A program made the translations under genes and the position numbers. From positions 1-64,000 of the forward strand of contig NZ_LWEH01000159.1 of NCBI RefSeq assembly GCF_001635455.1: a stretch of 64,000 nucleotides of DNA, in the 5' to 3' direction. This DNA is from Vibrio sp. HI00D65 (lineage in GTDB: Bacteria; Pseudomonadota; Gammaproteobacteria; Enterobacterales; Vibrionaceae). Positions 1 to 11,438 of this stretch are shown here, in pieces. The first letter of the stretch is position 1. The number at the start of each line of letters is the position of its first letter. The notes below the pieces were generated by a model. That model saw nothing but the letters and a program-made list of their open reading frames with translations. It did not search any database and had not been told where the DNA came from.

Positions 1-22
1 GTTTCGTCAGTTACGCCGTTAT
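1..22 (+). promoter_or_regulatory. Partial sigma-28 (FliA) promoter of the first flagellin
   Basis: GCCGTTAT at 15-22 resembles the FliA -10 element GCCGATAA. The window opens with GTTT, which would be the 3' half of a TAAAGTTT -35 element about 10 bases upstream. The upstream half lies outside the window, so this is a partial call. The position, about 80 bases before the flagellin start, fits. Confidence 0.5.
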
Positions 23-103
23 TAAAAGTAACTTTGAGAGAACTACTTGGTTTTCCGAGACGTCGGAAACCGCAATACCGGAAAATCAATTGGAGAAATC
101 ACC

Positions 104-1237
104 ATGGCAGTGAATGTAAATACCAACGTTTCAGCGATGACTGCGCAACGTTACCTAAACAACGCAAACAGCGCACAACAAACATCAATGGAGCGTCTAT
201 CTTCTGGCTCTAAAATCAACAGCGCAAAAGATGACGCTGCTGGCTTACAAATCTCTAACCGTTTGAACGTTCAGAGCCGCGGCTTAAACGTTGCTGTTCG
301 TAACGCGAACGATGGTATCTCTATTGCACAAACCGCTGAAGGTGCAATGAACGAGACGACTAACATTCTGCAACGTATGCGCGATTTGTCTCTACAATCT
401 TCAAACGGCTCAAACTCAAAAGCTGAGCGTGTAGCGATTCAAGAAGAAGTAACAGCACTGAACGACGAGCTAAACCGTATCGCGGAAACGACGTCTTTTG
501 GTGGTAACAAGCTGCTTAACGGTACTTACGGTACACAATCATTCCAAATCGGTGCGGATAACGGCGAAGCGGTAATGCTGAACCTGAAGGATATGCGCTC
601 TGATAACGCTCAGATGGGTGGTAAGAGCTACCAAACTGAGAACGCTAAAGACAAAGACTGGAACGTACAAGCGGGTTCGAACGACCTAAAACTGTCGTTT
701 ACAGATAACTTTGGTCAAGCACAAGAAATCGACATCAGCGCAAAAGCGGGTGATGACATCGAAGAGCTAGCGACATACATCAACGGTCAACAAGACTCTG
801 TGAAAGCGTCTGTAACTGAAGACGGTAAGCTACAAATGTTCGCTGGTAACAACAAAGTAAGCGGCGATGTGTCTTTCTCTGGTGGTCTTGCTGGTGAGCT
901 AGGCATTCAAGCTTCTAAAGAAGTGACGGTTGATACTATCGACGTAACGTCTGTTGGCGGTGCTCAAGAGTCTGTAGCAATCATCGATGCGGCACTTAAG
1001 TACGTAGACAGCCACCGTGCAGAACTGGGTGCATTCCAAAACCGTTTCGACCATGCAATCAGCAACTTAGACAACATTAATGAGAACGTTAACGCATCTA
1101 AGAGCCGTATTAAAGATACCGACTTCGCGAAAGAAACGACTCAGATGACTAAGTCTCAGATCCTTTCTCAAGCTTCAAGCTCGATTCTTGCTCAAGCGAA
1201 ACAAGCTCCGAACTCGGCACTTAGCCTACTAGGTTAA
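104..1237 (+). CDS. Polar flagellin
   Basis: Structural subunit of the polar flagellar filament, exported by the flagellar type III system and polymerised under the FliD cap. The 377-residue product has the conserved D0/D1 N-terminal helix ([14 protein letters not shown], then the [16 protein letters not shown] region) and a matching C-terminal helix ending in ALSLLG, with a short variable middle, as usual for Vibrio flagellins. I chose the ATG at 104 because GGAGAA lies 8 bases upstream and it gives the family N terminus; an upstream in-frame ATG at 47 would add 19 unrelated residues. It has no signal peptide, as expected. Its place before a second flagellin and the crr-ptsI-ptsH genes matches the flaC-flaD-flaE locus of V. 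parahaemolyticus, so flaD is the likely name, but I cannot fix the paralogue. A terminator follows. Confidence 0.97.
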   Translation: MAVNVNTNVSAMTAQRYLNNANSAQQTSMERLSSGSKINSAKDDAAGLQISNRLNVQSRGLNVAVRNANDGISIAQTAEGAMNETTNILQRMRDLSLQSSNGSNSKAERVAIQEEVTALNDELNRIAETTSFGGNKLLNGTYGTQSFQIGADNGEAVMLNLKDMRSDNAQMGGKSYQTENAKDKDWNVQAGSNDLKLSFTDNFGQAQEIDISAKAGDDIEELATYINGQQDSVKASVTEDGKLQMFAGNNKVSGDVSFSGGLAGELGIQASKEVTVDTIDVTSVGGAQESVAIIDAALKYVDSHRAELGAFQNRFDHAISNLDNINENVNASKSRIKDTDFAKETTQMTKSQILSQASSSILAQAKQAPNSALSLLG

Positions 1238-1260
1238 TTAACCTAATATGCCGCGATACA

Positions 1261-1287
1261 AAAGCCAGGCTCACCCTGGCTTTTTGT
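1261..1287 (+). terminator. Rho-independent terminator after first flagellin
   Basis: AAAGCCAGG at 1261-1269 pairs with CCTGGCTTT at 1275-1283 around a CTCAC loop, followed by a T-rich tail. It separates the two flagellins into distinct transcripts. Confidence 0.9.
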
Positions 1288-1292
1288 TTATG

Positions 1293-1319
1293 CAAATCAA
1301 GCATTAGGTACACCGAATA
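1293..1319 (+). promoter_or_regulatory. Weak candidate sigma-28 promoter of second flagellin
   Basis: CAAATCAA at 1293-1300 and ACCGAATA at 1312-1319 are spaced by 11 bases, the FliA spacing. They match the consensus elements only partly (AAA of the -35, CCGA of the -10). If used, the promoter should be weak. Confidence 0.3.
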
Positions 1320-1350
1320 GGGTAGATGACAAAGAGTTAGTATCGATTAG

Positions 1351-2475
1351 ATGGTCTCTTTAAATACTAATGTCACTGCGATGATGACGCAGCGACATCT
1401 CAGTCATGCGGCCGAGCAAAACATAGAGTCTCAGCGAAACCTCACCTCGGGTTATCGGATTAACTCCGCCAGTGACGATGCTGCAGGTCTGCAAATCTCC
1501 AATACTCTTAACGTTCAAACTAGAGGGCTTGATGTCGCCTTGAGAAATGCGCACGATGCGTATTCGGTGGCACAAACCGCAGAAGGCGCTTTGCATGAGA
1601 GCAGTGCTATATTGCAATGCTTGCGCTCTCTGGGGCTTCAAGCGGCAAACGGCAGTAATGACTCAAGTGATCGGCAAAGTATTCAATACGAGGTCGTAAC
1701 GCTGCAAGATGAGCTTGATCGTGTCGCGATCACGACGACATTTGCAGATAAAAACCTATTTGATGGCTCTTACGGCTCGCAAAGCTTCCATATTGGTGCC
1801 AACGCCAACTCTATCTCTCTGACACTGCGAAATATGCGCAGTCACATCCCAGAAATGGGAGGGCAGCATTATTTTGGTGGCGCAGTCGATAAAGATTGGC
1901 GAGTGACTAAAGACAATCAAACTCTTAAATTTGAATACCAAGACAGTAAAGGGTATACCCAAACAGAATCTATCGGACTCAAGCTAGGTGACCGCATCGA
2001 GCAGGTTGCCACTTACATCAACGCGCAGCAATCGATAGTGAGTGCTTCAGTAACGGAAAACAATGAGCTGCAATTTTTTGCCTCAACATTGAATGCACCT
2101 GAAGGTGTAACGTTAGAGGGTAGCTTGGCGGATGAGCTTGATGTTAGTGCGGGTGGTTTAGTCACAATGGACAACATTGATATGTTGACTGTTGGCGGGG
2201 CACAGCTTTCAATTGGAGTGATTGACGCGGCAATTAAGTATGTTGATTCGCATCGAAGCGAAATAGGTGGCTTCCAAAACCGGGTTAGTGGCACGATGGA
2301 GAACCTTAATACGGTGAACCGGAGTGTGACTGAATCTAAAGGGCGGATACGCGATACGGATTTTGCGCGTGAGTCGACGGAGATGGTGCGCTCACAAGTG
2401 CTTCAAGATGCGACTACCGCATTGCTAGCCCAAGCGAAGCAGAGCCAAAGCTCGGCACTTGGCTTGCTCAGTTAA
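1351..2475 (+). CDS. Divergent polar flagellin (FlaE-like)
   Basis: Flagellin family protein of 374 residues, colinear with the preceding gene over its whole length: N-terminal VSLNTNVTAMMTQRHL, a [15 protein letters not shown] block, and a C terminus ending SSALGLLS. It should be a minor filament subunit. It differs from its neighbour in several ways. The ribosome binding site before the ATG is poor. The codons are less biased. It has a cysteine near residue 91 (AILQCLRSLGLQ) where the paralogue has arginine; flagellins usually lack cysteine. Its position as the last flagellin before the PTS genes agrees with flaE of V. parahaemolyticus, which is of similar length. All conserved D0/D1 blocks are present, so it looks functional rather than decayed. 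Confidence 0.95.
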   Translation: MVSLNTNVTAMMTQRHLSHAAEQNIESQRNLTSGYRINSASDDAAGLQISNTLNVQTRGLDVALRNAHDAYSVAQTAEGALHESSAILQCLRSLGLQAANGSNDSSDRQSIQYEVVTLQDELDRVAITTTFADKNLFDGSYGSQSFHIGANANSISLTLRNMRSHIPEMGGQHYFGGAVDKDWRVTKDNQTLKFEYQDSKGYTQTESIGLKLGDRIEQVATYINAQQSIVSASVTENNELQFFASTLNAPEGVTLEGSLADELDVSAGGLVTMDNIDMLTVGGAQLSIGVIDAAIKYVDSHRSEIGGFQNRVSGTMENLNTVNRSVTESKGRIRDTDFARESTEMVRSQVLQDATTALLAQAKQSQSSALGLLS

Positions 2476-2522
2476 ATGACTTTCAGCGATGAACATCGCT
2501 CAGGAACAAAAGTTTCAGGTAA

Positions 2523-2556
2523 TAAAAAACGCCACCCTCAGGTAGCGTTTTTATTA
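2523..2556. terminator. Bidirectional terminator between flagellin and crr
   Basis: An AAAACGC-type arm and a GCGTTTTT arm flank ACC-CTCA-GGT with one mismatch, with A and T runs on both sides. It lies between convergent genes and can serve both. Confidence 0.8.
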
Positions 2557-2576
2557 AAGGAGATAAGTACTCGAAA

Positions 2577-3086
2577 TTACTTCGTTACTTTAAGAACTGG
2601 AGTTTCGCCGACAGTTACAGAACCAGAAAGCTTGTTCAGCTCTTTGATTTCGTCCATGTTAGAGATAACAACTGGAGTAAGCGTAGATTTCGCTTTTTCT
2701 TCTAGAAGCGCTAGGTCGAAAGTGATGATAGTGTCACCAGCTTTAACAGATTGACCTTCTTCAGCTACGCGAGTGAAGCCTTCGCCTTTTAGTTCAACAG
2801 TATCGATACCGAAGTGAACGAAAAGCTCAACACCGTCGTCAGACTCGATAGAGAATGCGTGGTTAGTTTCGAAGATCTTACCGATAGTACCGTTAACTGG
2901 AGCTACCATTTTGTCGCCAGCTGGTTTGATCGCGATGCCGTCACCAACGATTTTCTCTGCGAAAACTACATCTGGCACATCTTCGATGTTTACGATTTCA
3001 CCAGAAAGAGGTGCGATGATTTCGATTGCACCAGCATCAGCGCTGTCATCAGATACAAGCTTTTTCAGTTTGTCAAACAGACCCAT
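2577..3086 (-). CDS. crr: PTS glucose-specific EIIA component (EIIA-Glc)
   Basis: Cytoplasmic phosphocarrier of the glucose PTS. It passes phosphate from HPr to EIIB domains and, depending on its phosphorylation state, controls adenylate cyclase and non-PTS permeases. The 169-residue product is the E. coli length. The active-site histidine lies in [18 protein letters not shown] (His91 with Met counted, E. coli His90), and the second conserved histidine is His76 in ETNHAFS. AGGAG precedes the start. It is the last gene of ptsH-ptsI-crr, about 100 bases after ptsI. It is also the only EIIA in this window and is the probable donor for the NagE-like EIIBC at 38.4 kb, which has no EIIA domain. Confidence 0.98.
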   Translation of the reverse strand: MGLFDKLKKLVSDDSADAGAIEIIAPLSGEIVNIEDVPDVVFAEKIVGDGIAIKPAGDKMVAPVNGTIGKIFETNHAFSIESDDGVELFVHFGIDTVELKGEGFTRVAEEGQSVKAGDTIITFDLALLEEKAKSTLTPVVISNMDEIKELNKLSGSVTVGETPVLKVTK

Positions 3087-3146
3087 TGTGTCATGCTCCT
3101 AACGTTTAGTTTTATTCTGTAGAATATACTATACCAATCTAACAAA

Positions 3147-3172
3147 TTAGACGACTATTTTTAGCCGTCTAA
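3147..3172 (-). promoter_or_regulatory. Hairpin between ptsI and crr (possible attenuator)
   Basis: TTAGACG at 3147-3153 and CGTCTAA at 3166-3172 form a 7-bp stem with a 12-base loop. On the minus strand it is followed by a short T-rich run. It could reduce read-through from ptsI to crr. The tail is weak, so termination is uncertain. Confidence 0.4.
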
Positions 3173-3192
3173 CTCTATTAAGAATTTGGTGA

Positions 3193-4917
3193 TTATTGAG
3201 ATTTCTCAGCGATGAATTTTTCTACGCAAGCTTCAATTTCAGCAGCTGTAGGTAGAGATAGTGCTTCGTCAGCCATAGCTTTAACTTCTGCGAAGTTAGA
3301 GTTACGGATTACTTTCTTAACTTTAGGGATAGAGATGCCGCTCATAGAGAACTCATCTAGGCCCATACCAAGAAGAAGCAGTGTTGCACGCTCATCACCA
3401 GCAAGCTCACCACACATACCAGTCCACTTACCTTCAGCGTGTGATGCATCGATCACTTGCTTGATTACTGTAAGAACAGCAGGAGATAGTGGGTTGTATA
3501 GGTGAGAAATCATTTCGTTACCACGGTCTACCGCAAGAGTGTATTGCGTTAGGTCGTTAGTACCGATAGAGAAGAAAGATACTTCTTTCGCTAGGTGGTG
3601 TGCGATTGCAGCTGCTGCTGGAGTCTCAACCATTACGCCGATTTCGATGTTTTCATCGAAAGCTAAGCCTTCAGCGCGAAGTTCAGCTTTGTACTCTTCG
3701 ATTGCTTTCTTCAGTTCACGGATCTCTTCAACAGAAATGATCATTGGGAACATGATGCGTAGTTTACCGTGTGCAGATGCACGTAGGATACCACGTAGTT
3801 GGTCACGTAGGATTTCACGACGATCCAAGCTGATACGTACTGCACGCCAGCCTAGGAACGGGTTCATCTCTTCTGGAAGATCCATGTATGGAAGATCTTT
3901 ATCGCCACCGATATCCATAGTACGGATGATCACTGACTCACCGTTCATTGCTTCAGCTACTTCTTTGTAAGCAACGTATTGCTCTTCTTCAGTAGGAAGT
4001 GCGTCACGGTCCATAAATAGGAATTCAGTACGGTAAAGACCAACGCCTTCACCGCCATTACGCAGGATACCGTCACAGTCTTTTACTGTACCGATGTTGC
4101 CGCAAACTTCTACACGGTGACCGTCTAGAGTTTCAGCATGCAAATCTTTTAGTTTTGCTAGTTCAGCCGCTTCTGCTTCGAAATCTGCTTTGATTTTCTT
4201 AGCTTCTGCTAGTTCAGCTTCAGAAGGGTTGATGATGATCTTGTTGTTCATCGCGTCTAGAACAAGCATGTCGCCGTTCTTAACTTGCTTAGTGATATCG
4301 TTAGTACCAACGATAGCTGGAAGCTCAAGAGAACGTGCCATGATTGAAGTGTGAGATGTACGACCGCCGATGTCACAAGCGAAACCAAGAACGTAGTCTA
4401 GGTTGATTTGTGCAGTTTCAGATGGTGTTAGGTCGTAAGCTACTAGGATAACTTCTTCATTGATATCTGATAGAGACACAATGTTGATGCCTAGTGCGTT
4501 TTTAACGAAACGAGTACCGATATCACGGATATCAGTTGCACGCTCTTTCAGGTACTCATCATCAAGAGATTCAAGCGCACAAGCTTGCTCTTCGATCACC
4601 GTGTGGATCGCGTTGTCTGCGTGCATTTTTTCTTTCTTGATGAGTGCTAAAATCTCTTCTTCTAGCTCTTCATCTTCAAGCAGCATGATGTGGCCTTCAA
4701 AGATTGCTTCTTTTTCTTCGCCAAAAGTTTCAAGTGCTTTTTGCTTAACAACTTCAAGTTGTTGAGCTGATTTGTTACGAGCGTCAAAGAAACGCTGTAC
4801 TTCTGCTTCAACTTGGTCGTCAGAGATAGATTGAGTGTTTAGGACAATTTCATCTTCTTGAAGTAGTAGTGCTTTACCGAAAGCAATACCAGGAGATGCT
4901 AGGATGCCTGAAATCAT
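3193..4917 (-). CDS. ptsI: PTS enzyme I (phosphoenolpyruvate-protein phosphotransferase)
   Basis: First enzyme of the PTS: it takes phosphate from phosphoenolpyruvate on a histidine and passes it to HPr. The product is 574 residues, the usual EI length. The phosphorylated histidine is His189 in [13 protein letters not shown], exactly the E. coli position. The C-terminal PEP-binding barrel has the [16 protein letters not shown] block and the catalytic cysteine in [10 protein letters not shown]. The start is supported by AAGG a few bases upstream. It lies between ptsH and crr on the same strand, separated from ptsH by 136 bases that hold a long hairpin, wider than in E. coli. Confidence 0.98.
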   Translation of the reverse strand: MISGILASPGIAFGKALLLQEDEIVLNTQSISDDQVEAEVQRFFDARNKSAQQLEVVKQKALETFGEEKEAIFEGHIMLLEDEELEEEILALIKKEKMHADNAIHTVIEEQACALESLDDEYLKERATDIRDIGTRFVKNALGINIVSLSDINEEVILVAYDLTPSETAQINLDYVLGFACDIGGRTSHTSIMARSLELPAIVGTNDITKQVKNGDMLVLDAMNNKIIINPSEAELAEAKKIKADFEAEAAELAKLKDLHAETLDGHRVEVCGNIGTVKDCDGILRNGGEGVGLYRTEFLFMDRDALPTEEEQYVAYKEVAEAMNGESVIIRTMDIGGDKDLPYMDLPEEMNPFLGWRAVRISLDRREILRDQLRGILRASAHGKLRIMFPMIISVEEIRELKKAIEEYKAELRAEGLAFDENIEIGVMVETPAAAAIAHHLAKEVSFFSIGTNDLTQYTLAVDRGNEMISHLYNPLSPAVLTVIKQVIDASHAEGKWTGMCGELAGDERATLLLLGMGLDEFSMSGISIPKVKKVIRNSNFAEVKAMADEALSLPTAAEIEACVEKFIAEKSQ

Positions 4918-5006
4918 AGCCTTACCTTAGTTGTTCAACTGTAAACGGGAGAGTGTGTGACTTTAAGTCGTCGACTAATGTCGCGCTTATTCCTATCTAT
5001 TTCGAA

Positions 5007-5037
5007 CAAAGCCACTTTGCTATGCAAAATGGCTTTG
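5007..5037 (-). other. Long hairpin in the ptsH-ptsI gap
   Basis: CAAAGCCACTTTGC at 5007-5020 pairs with GCAAAATGGCTTTG at 5024-5037 around a TAT loop: 14 positions with one mismatch. There is no T run on the minus strand, so it looks like an mRNA-stabilising or processing hairpin rather than a terminator. It may let ptsH be expressed above ptsI. Confidence 0.6.
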
Positions 5038-5053
5038 AAAGAAGGAGACCGTA

Positions 5054-5311
5054 TTAGTGTAGTTGATCCATAAGAGCAACTAGGTGGTCAACTGCTTGCT
5101 GAGCTTGAGGACCTTCAGCTGAAATAGTTACGTTAGTACCTTTTACAAGGCCTAAAGTTTGTAGTTTGAACAGGCTTTTCGCGCTAGCGCTTTTGCCGTT
5201 AGAAGTCACTGTGATGTCAGCGTCGAAAGATTTTGCTTCTTTAACGAACTGTGCAGCTGGACGAGTATGAAGACCGTTTTCTGCTGTGATTTCTACTTGC
5301 TTCTCGTACAT
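5054..5311 (-). CDS. ptsH: PTS phosphocarrier protein HPr
   Basis: Small cytoplasmic phosphocarrier of 85 residues that moves phosphate from enzyme I to EIIA proteins. His15 in GLHTRPAA is the phosphorylated residue, and Ser46 in [11 protein letters not shown] is at the regulatory position. The length and both positions match E. coli HPr exactly. GGGG is found 8 bases before the ATG. It is the promoter-proximal gene of ptsH-ptsI-crr. A 302-base leader region upstream contains a NagC/Mlc-like inverted repeat and the cysK terminator. Confidence 0.98.
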   Translation of the reverse strand: MYEKQVEITAENGLHTRPAAQFVKEAKSFDADITVTSNGKSASAKSLFKLQTLGLVKGTNVTISAEGPQAQQAVDHLVALMDQLH

Positions 5312-5500
5312 TTTATATACCCCAATTAATTTATTTTTTGTAAGTTTGTAACCAGTTTAGCTTAACTGCTTTAGCCCAAATGCGCTAGAGGCTAGTACGC
5401 CATGCTCGTGTTAGAACTTAGACTGGTTATAAATTTTTATCCAGCCATGGTCATCTTTTGTTGAGGACTCACGACTTTCAGAATCTGTTTATTGCTTCCT

Positions 5501-5521
5501 TTATTTTGAAGCGAAAAATAA
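5501..5521. promoter_or_regulatory. NagC/Mlc-like operator upstream of ptsH
   Basis: TTATTTT at 5501-5507 and AAAATAA at 5515-5521 are perfect 7-bp inverted arms around a 7-base centre (GAAGCGA). ROK-family repressors NagC and Mlc bind TTATTT...AAATAA palindromes, and Mlc controls pts in E. coli. The site is about 190-210 bases before the ptsH start. Assignment to the NagC encoded at 35.6 kb is inference. Confidence 0.45.
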
Positions 5522-5559
5522 AACAGACCCGATATTACCAAAGGTGGGGCAGGGATCAA

Positions 5560-5588
5560 CAAAAAAGCCCCTAAACGGGGCTTTTTTG
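5560..5588 (-). terminator. Terminator of cysK
   Basis: AAAAAAGCCCC and GGGGCTTTTTT arms around a 5-base loop, with T runs on both strands. It lies just beyond the cysK stop on the minus strand. Confidence 0.9.
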
Positions 5589-5613
5589 GACGAAAAATTG
5601 ATTTGACCACATA

Positions 5614-6582
5614 TTATTGTTGGTTCTCTTTTTCCGTAAAGATACCTGCAAATAGCGCTGTACTTAAGTAACGCTCACCAGAGCTTGGAAGTACGGTTAC
5701 AATGGTTTTTCCTGCAAATTCAGGTAGATCAGCAATTCTGTTTGCCGCTACTACTGCTGCGCCAGAAGAGATACCTGCAAGAATACCTTCTTCTTTCATC
5801 AGTCGCTGAGCCATTTCAATTGCTTCTTCAGAAGTTACTGACTCGACGCGGTCGATAAGTTCTAAATCTAAGTTTCCAGGGATAAAACCTGCACCGATAC
5901 CTTGGATTTTGTGTGGAGCTGGTTTGATTTCTTCACCTGCAAGCGCCTGTGCGATTACTGGAGATTCTGCTGGCTCTACTGCTACAGAAGTGATGGCTTT
6001 GCCTTTTTCACCTTTAATGTAACGACTTGTACCAGTGATAGTACCACCTGTACCTACACCAGCTACAAACACATCAATTTCTCCGTCTGTTGCTTCCCAG
6101 ATTTCAGGACCGGTTGTTTGCTCGTGAATTTGTGGGTTAGCTGGGTTGTTGAATTGTTGTAGCAGTAGGTATTTGTCTGGGTCTGAAGCAACAATTTCTT
6201 CTGCTTTAGCAATCGCACCATTCATGCCTTTTGGCGCTTCAGTTAGTACTAGATTTGCGCCTAGTGCTTTAAGCAGCTTACGACGTTCTAAGCTCATTGA
6301 CTCAGGCATCGTCAGCGTAAGTTTGTAACCGCGTGCTGCTGCTACGAATGCGAGTGCAACACCTGTATTACCACTGGTTGGTTCAACAAGCTCGATACCT
6401 GGCTTAAGGGTACCTGCTTTTTCTGCTTCCCAGATCATGTTAGAACCGATACGACACTTAACACTGAAGCTAGGGTTACGAGCTTCGATCTTAGCTAGGA
6501 CGTTACCTTTGCTTACTTTGTTTAGGCGTACTAGAGGTGTATTACCAATCGTTAGGGTGTTGTCTTCGTAGATCTTGCTCAT
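5614..6582 (-). CDS. cysK: Cysteine synthase A (O-acetylserine sulfhydrylase)
   Basis: PLP enzyme that makes cysteine from O-acetylserine and sulfide in the cytoplasm. The 322-residue product aligns with E. coli CysK from the first residue ([20 protein letters not shown]). Lys42 in SVKCRIG is the PLP lysine, EPTSGNTG is the substrate loop, and GTGGT binds the phosphate. The start at 6582 is preferred because AAGGAA lies 6 bases upstream; the ATG 15 bases earlier overlaps that ribosome site. It is next to cysZ, the sulfate permease, separated by a 219-base regulatory gap on the same strand. CysB control is likely from family knowledge, but I could not define a box. Confidence 0.97.
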   Translation of the reverse strand: MSKIYEDNTLTIGNTPLVRLNKVSKGNVLAKIEARNPSFSVKCRIGSNMIWEAEKAGTLKPGIELVEPTSGNTGVALAFVAAARGYKLTLTMPESMSLERRKLLKALGANLVLTEAPKGMNGAIAKAEEIVASDPDKYLLLQQFNNPANPQIHEQTTGPEIWEATDGEIDVFVAGVGTGGTITGTSRYIKGEKGKAITSVAVEPAESPVIAQALAGEEIKPAPHKIQGIGAGFIPGNLDLELIDRVESVTSEEAIEMAQRLMKEEGILAGISSGAAVVAANRIADLPEFAGKTIVTVLPSSGERYLSTALFAGIFTEKENQQ

Positions 6583-6801
6583 GCGATATTCCTTCATTTA
6601 ATGACAGCACTAAACGTATGTATATCAATCACTTTACCGTCTAGTGTCTTTCGATGTTTGTTTAGCTTGAATTGAGATTAAACAAGTTGAAAAAAAGGTA
6701 AAAGGATTAAAAAGTTATATCATATAGATATGTAGCAGAATTGACGCCTATCTACAGTGAAATCAGAACTTCAAATAGATAGGCCAATAAAGAAGAGAAA
6801 A

Positions 6802-7557
6802 TCAGCGAGAGCGTAGAGCTTGGTCTTTAAATTCAGCAACCCACATTGCAGTTGCACCACACACAGCAACTGGCATTACGATAAGGTTGAGAACGGGAAT
6901 GGTAGTAAACACAGAAACAAGTGCACCAAAGCTATAGCTCTTACCTTGTTTTTGTTTCAAATTATTTCTCATGTCATCAAATTTGATTTTATGGTTGTCG
7001 AATGGGTAGTCGGCGTATTGAATCGCTAACATCCATGCGGTGAAGATGAACCATAAAAATGGCGCAACGGTTTGACCGAGTGCAGGAATCAATAAAAGTA
7101 GGAATAAACCGATCGCTTTTGGCAGAACGTAGACAAGCTTGCGCCATTCTCTTACTAAAATGCGCGGAGTATCCTTTAAAACATCCAGCAAGCCATCGTC
7201 ATTGACTTTTTTACCGCTAAGCAGTTCTTCGACTTTCTCTGAGAGTAGTCCGTTGAAAGGAGCGGCAATGAAATTGGCGAGTGTGCTGAAGAAATATGAA
7301 AAGGTCGCCAATACGGTTAATACTAATAATGGCCACAAAACATATGACAACCAAGATAAGAAGCTCGGTAAACCTTCTATCCAACCTTCAATCCAAGTGT
7401 TTAGATTCGAGAAGATATAAAAAAGCGCACCGCCAACGAGTAACACGTTAGCAAGAAGAGGAAGCAGTACAAATTTGCGAATGCTCGGAGACAACGCGAT
7501 CTTTATACCGAAAACAAAATAGCCAAAGCCAGAGCGGGGAACAGATTCAATAGTCAT
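6802..7557 (-). CDS. cysZ: Sulfate transporter CysZ
   Basis: Inner-membrane sulfate uptake protein of the CysZ family, 251 residues. The N terminus (VPRSGFGYFVFGIKIALSP) matches the family, followed by hydrophobic segments at about residues 28-50, 68-92, 145-172 and 205-235. The family role is sulfate import for the cysteine pathway, which agrees with cysK next door. The ribosome site is weak. The gene diverges from zipA across 228 bases, the arrangement found in E. coli and most Vibrio. Confidence 0.95.
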   Translation of the reverse strand: MTIESVPRSGFGYFVFGIKIALSPSIRKFVLLPLLANVLLVGGALFYIFSNLNTWIEGWIEGLPSFLSWLSYVLWPLLVLTVLATFSYFFSTLANFIAAPFNGLLSEKVEELLSGKKVNDDGLLDVLKDTPRILVREWRKLVYVLPKAIGLFLLLLIPALGQTVAPFLWFIFTAWMLAIQYADYPFDNHKIKFDDMRNNLKQKQGKSYSFGALVSVFTTIPVLNLIVMPVAVCGATAMWVAEFKDQALRSR

Positions 7558-7785
7558 ATTTAATTAAGGTCACATGTAAATTTGGTTAAATAGCAAACAC
7601 CTCTAGTGTACTCGACCGAAATTAAGAAAAAAAGCGTGGCGAAAATCACACCATCTAAGGAACTAATTGTATTAAGTTGTTCTAAAACAGTGGCTACTTT
7701 TGATAGAGTAGTGAGATTGGTCAAATTAACCCAACTTAGTGACAGCGTCTTTCCGCTAGTTGACTAAGAAAGCTGAGAGCGAAAA

Positions 7786-8811
7786 ATGCAGGAATTGCGA
7801 TTTGTACTCATTATTGTTGGCGCATTAGCTATCGCCGCATTATTGTTCCACGGTTTGTGGACGAGTAAAAAAGAAGTGAAAGCAAAGTTTGGAGATAAGC
7901 CACTTGACAAGCTAGATCATGATAGCTTAGACGATGCTGAAACCATCCCAAACCGTTCATTCGCCCCAGAAGATGATTTTGAGATAATCCGAAAAGAGCG
8001 TAAAGAGCCGGATTTTGCAGTATCGCCGTCTGCGGCTGATCCGTTGATCGATTCTGATCCGCTTACAGCACCACAACCAAAAGAAGAGCAACAAGACGAT
8101 ATCGAGTTGAATGATTTGCCTTCTTTCAGTGTTGAAGACCCTATCAAGTCTGATAGCGAACCGGAACATGTTGAGCAAGCGGTAGAACCAGAGGTTCCTA
8201 GCTTCGAACTGAACGATGAGCAAAAAGAAAGCCATGCCGGTTTTAAAGAGCAGTACGGTTCTTTTGAAGAAGTTGCAGCTGAACAAGTTGAAGAGCCTGT
8301 AGTCGCAAGTGAACCATTCGCAGTTAAAGAGAGTGTTGCTCCACAAGCAGCAGCTCCTGTTGAAGAAACAAAGCAAGATGAAGAATTAGGCTTAGAGGTG
8401 ATTGTCCTCAATGTTCACTGTGCGGGAGAGCTCCCATTTGTTGGTACTGAACTTTTCCGCAGCATGGAGAGCAATGGCTTAACCTACGGTGAGATGTCTA
8501 TTTACCACTGCTTTGCACAATCAGCTGATGAGCCTAAGGTTATCTTCAGTGTCGCAAATATGATGCAGCCTGGTACTTTAGAGCATGATGATCCAGCTGA
8601 CTTTACGACTAAAGGTATTTCGTTCTTCATGACATTGCCATGCTATGGTCAAGCTGATCAAAACTTCAATGTGATGTTGAGTGCAGCACAGAAGATTGCT
8701 GATGATATGGGCGGAAACGTTTTGGATGAATCACGCAATCTAATGACACCAAACCGTTTATCAGACTACCGTAAACAGATTAGAGATTTCATGTCGGCTG
8801 CGAACGCTTAG
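7786..8811 (+). CDS. zipA: Cell division protein ZipA
   Basis: Essential division protein that anchors FtsZ to the inner membrane. The 341-residue product has one N-terminal transmembrane helix (residues about 5-22), a short basic stretch, an acidic proline- and glutamate-rich linker to about residue 195, and a globular C-terminal FtsZ-binding domain of about 140 residues beginning near [15 protein letters not shown]. The start codon is preceded by GAGAGCG-type purines. The gene lies divergent from cysZ and upstream of ligA, with a terminator between it and ligA. Confidence 0.97.
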   Translation: MQELRFVLIIVGALAIAALLFHGLWTSKKEVKAKFGDKPLDKLDHDSLDDAETIPNRSFAPEDDFEIIRKERKEPDFAVSPSAADPLIDSDPLTAPQPKEEQQDDIELNDLPSFSVEDPIKSDSEPEHVEQAVEPEVPSFELNDEQKESHAGFKEQYGSFEEVAAEQVEEPVVASEPFAVKESVAPQAAAPVEETKQDEELGLEVIVLNVHCAGELPFVGTELFRSMESNGLTYGEMSIYHCFAQSADEPKVIFSVANMMQPGTLEHDDPADFTTKGISFFMTLPCYGQADQNFNVMLSAAQKIADDMGGNVLDESRNLMTPNRLSDYRKQIRDFMSAANA

Positions 8812-8849
8812 CCATATTGTTTAGCCTAGTAAATAACCTATATTTATAG

Positions 8850-10916
<2,067 letters not shown>

Positions 10917-11438
10917 GTAAATTCAGGTAAAAAAAATCTCAAAGGCACTCCTTTAATGGAGTGCCTTTTTTGTATCTGCTATAAAAATAATGGCTTTTTA
11001 ATTGTTGAGAATTTTGTTCCTATATGAACTATAAAATCAGGACAGTGACGGTGCTCAATATTAATGAAATAGCGTTCTAGTTGTATCAGAAATGCGAGTC
11101 ATATCTATTTTTATAAAAAGCGGATTGTTTTAAATTTATGTTTTATATGGTTTTAGTTGTTGTTGTGTGTGGCCTTTCTAATTTATCGATCTGGATCACT
11201 AAGTACATGGTAAATTTGCACCAACTCATATTTTTTTAGATGAGAATTAAGTTCTCATTGATCTTTTTGAGGGCGAAGTTAGTCTTAATGCCATGGATGC
11301 ACGATGTGTATACCCAGAAAGGAAATAGAGAATTCAGTATTAAGGGTTCTCAAACAAGAAAGGTATTTCTCTCTACGGCGGCCAACTTTAGGTGGGGAAT
11401 ATTCAAACAGCTATATCCATTTTTAGGAGTTTTATTCC
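10917..11438. other. Intergenic region ligA-porin
   Basis: A 522-base AT-rich stretch. It holds the ligA terminator and presumably the porin promoter and a long leader. A hairpin lies at 11240-11258: ATGAGAA and TTCTCAT with a TTAAG loop, followed by TGATCTTTTT. An open frame of 69 codons from 11240 runs into the porin start and has no protein-like composition. I see no other gene. Confidence 0.6.
10941..10972 (+). terminator. Terminator of ligA
   Basis: AAAGGCACTCC and GGAGTGCCTTT form an 11-bp stem with a 6-base loop and six T residues. Confidence 0.93.

Larger units (their letters stand above)
5312..5613 (-). promoter_or_regulatory. ptsH upstream region
   Basis: A 302-base gene-free stretch between cysK and ptsH, both on the minus strand. 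It contains the cysK terminator at 5560-5588, the TTATTTT-N7-AAAATAA inverted repeat at 5501-5521, and an AT-rich leader before the HPr start. I cannot assign the -35 and -10 boxes with confidence. Confidence 0.6.

Noticed and set aside
3193-5311. ptsH and ptsI gap as a truncated gene
   Set aside because: The 136-base gap has a hairpin but no coding remnants in any frame; both flanking genes are complete.
7917-8411. Long antisense frame (164 residues) inside zipA
   Set aside because: It is a serine/cysteine-rich shadow of the acidic ZipA linker codons and has no ribosome site or homology.
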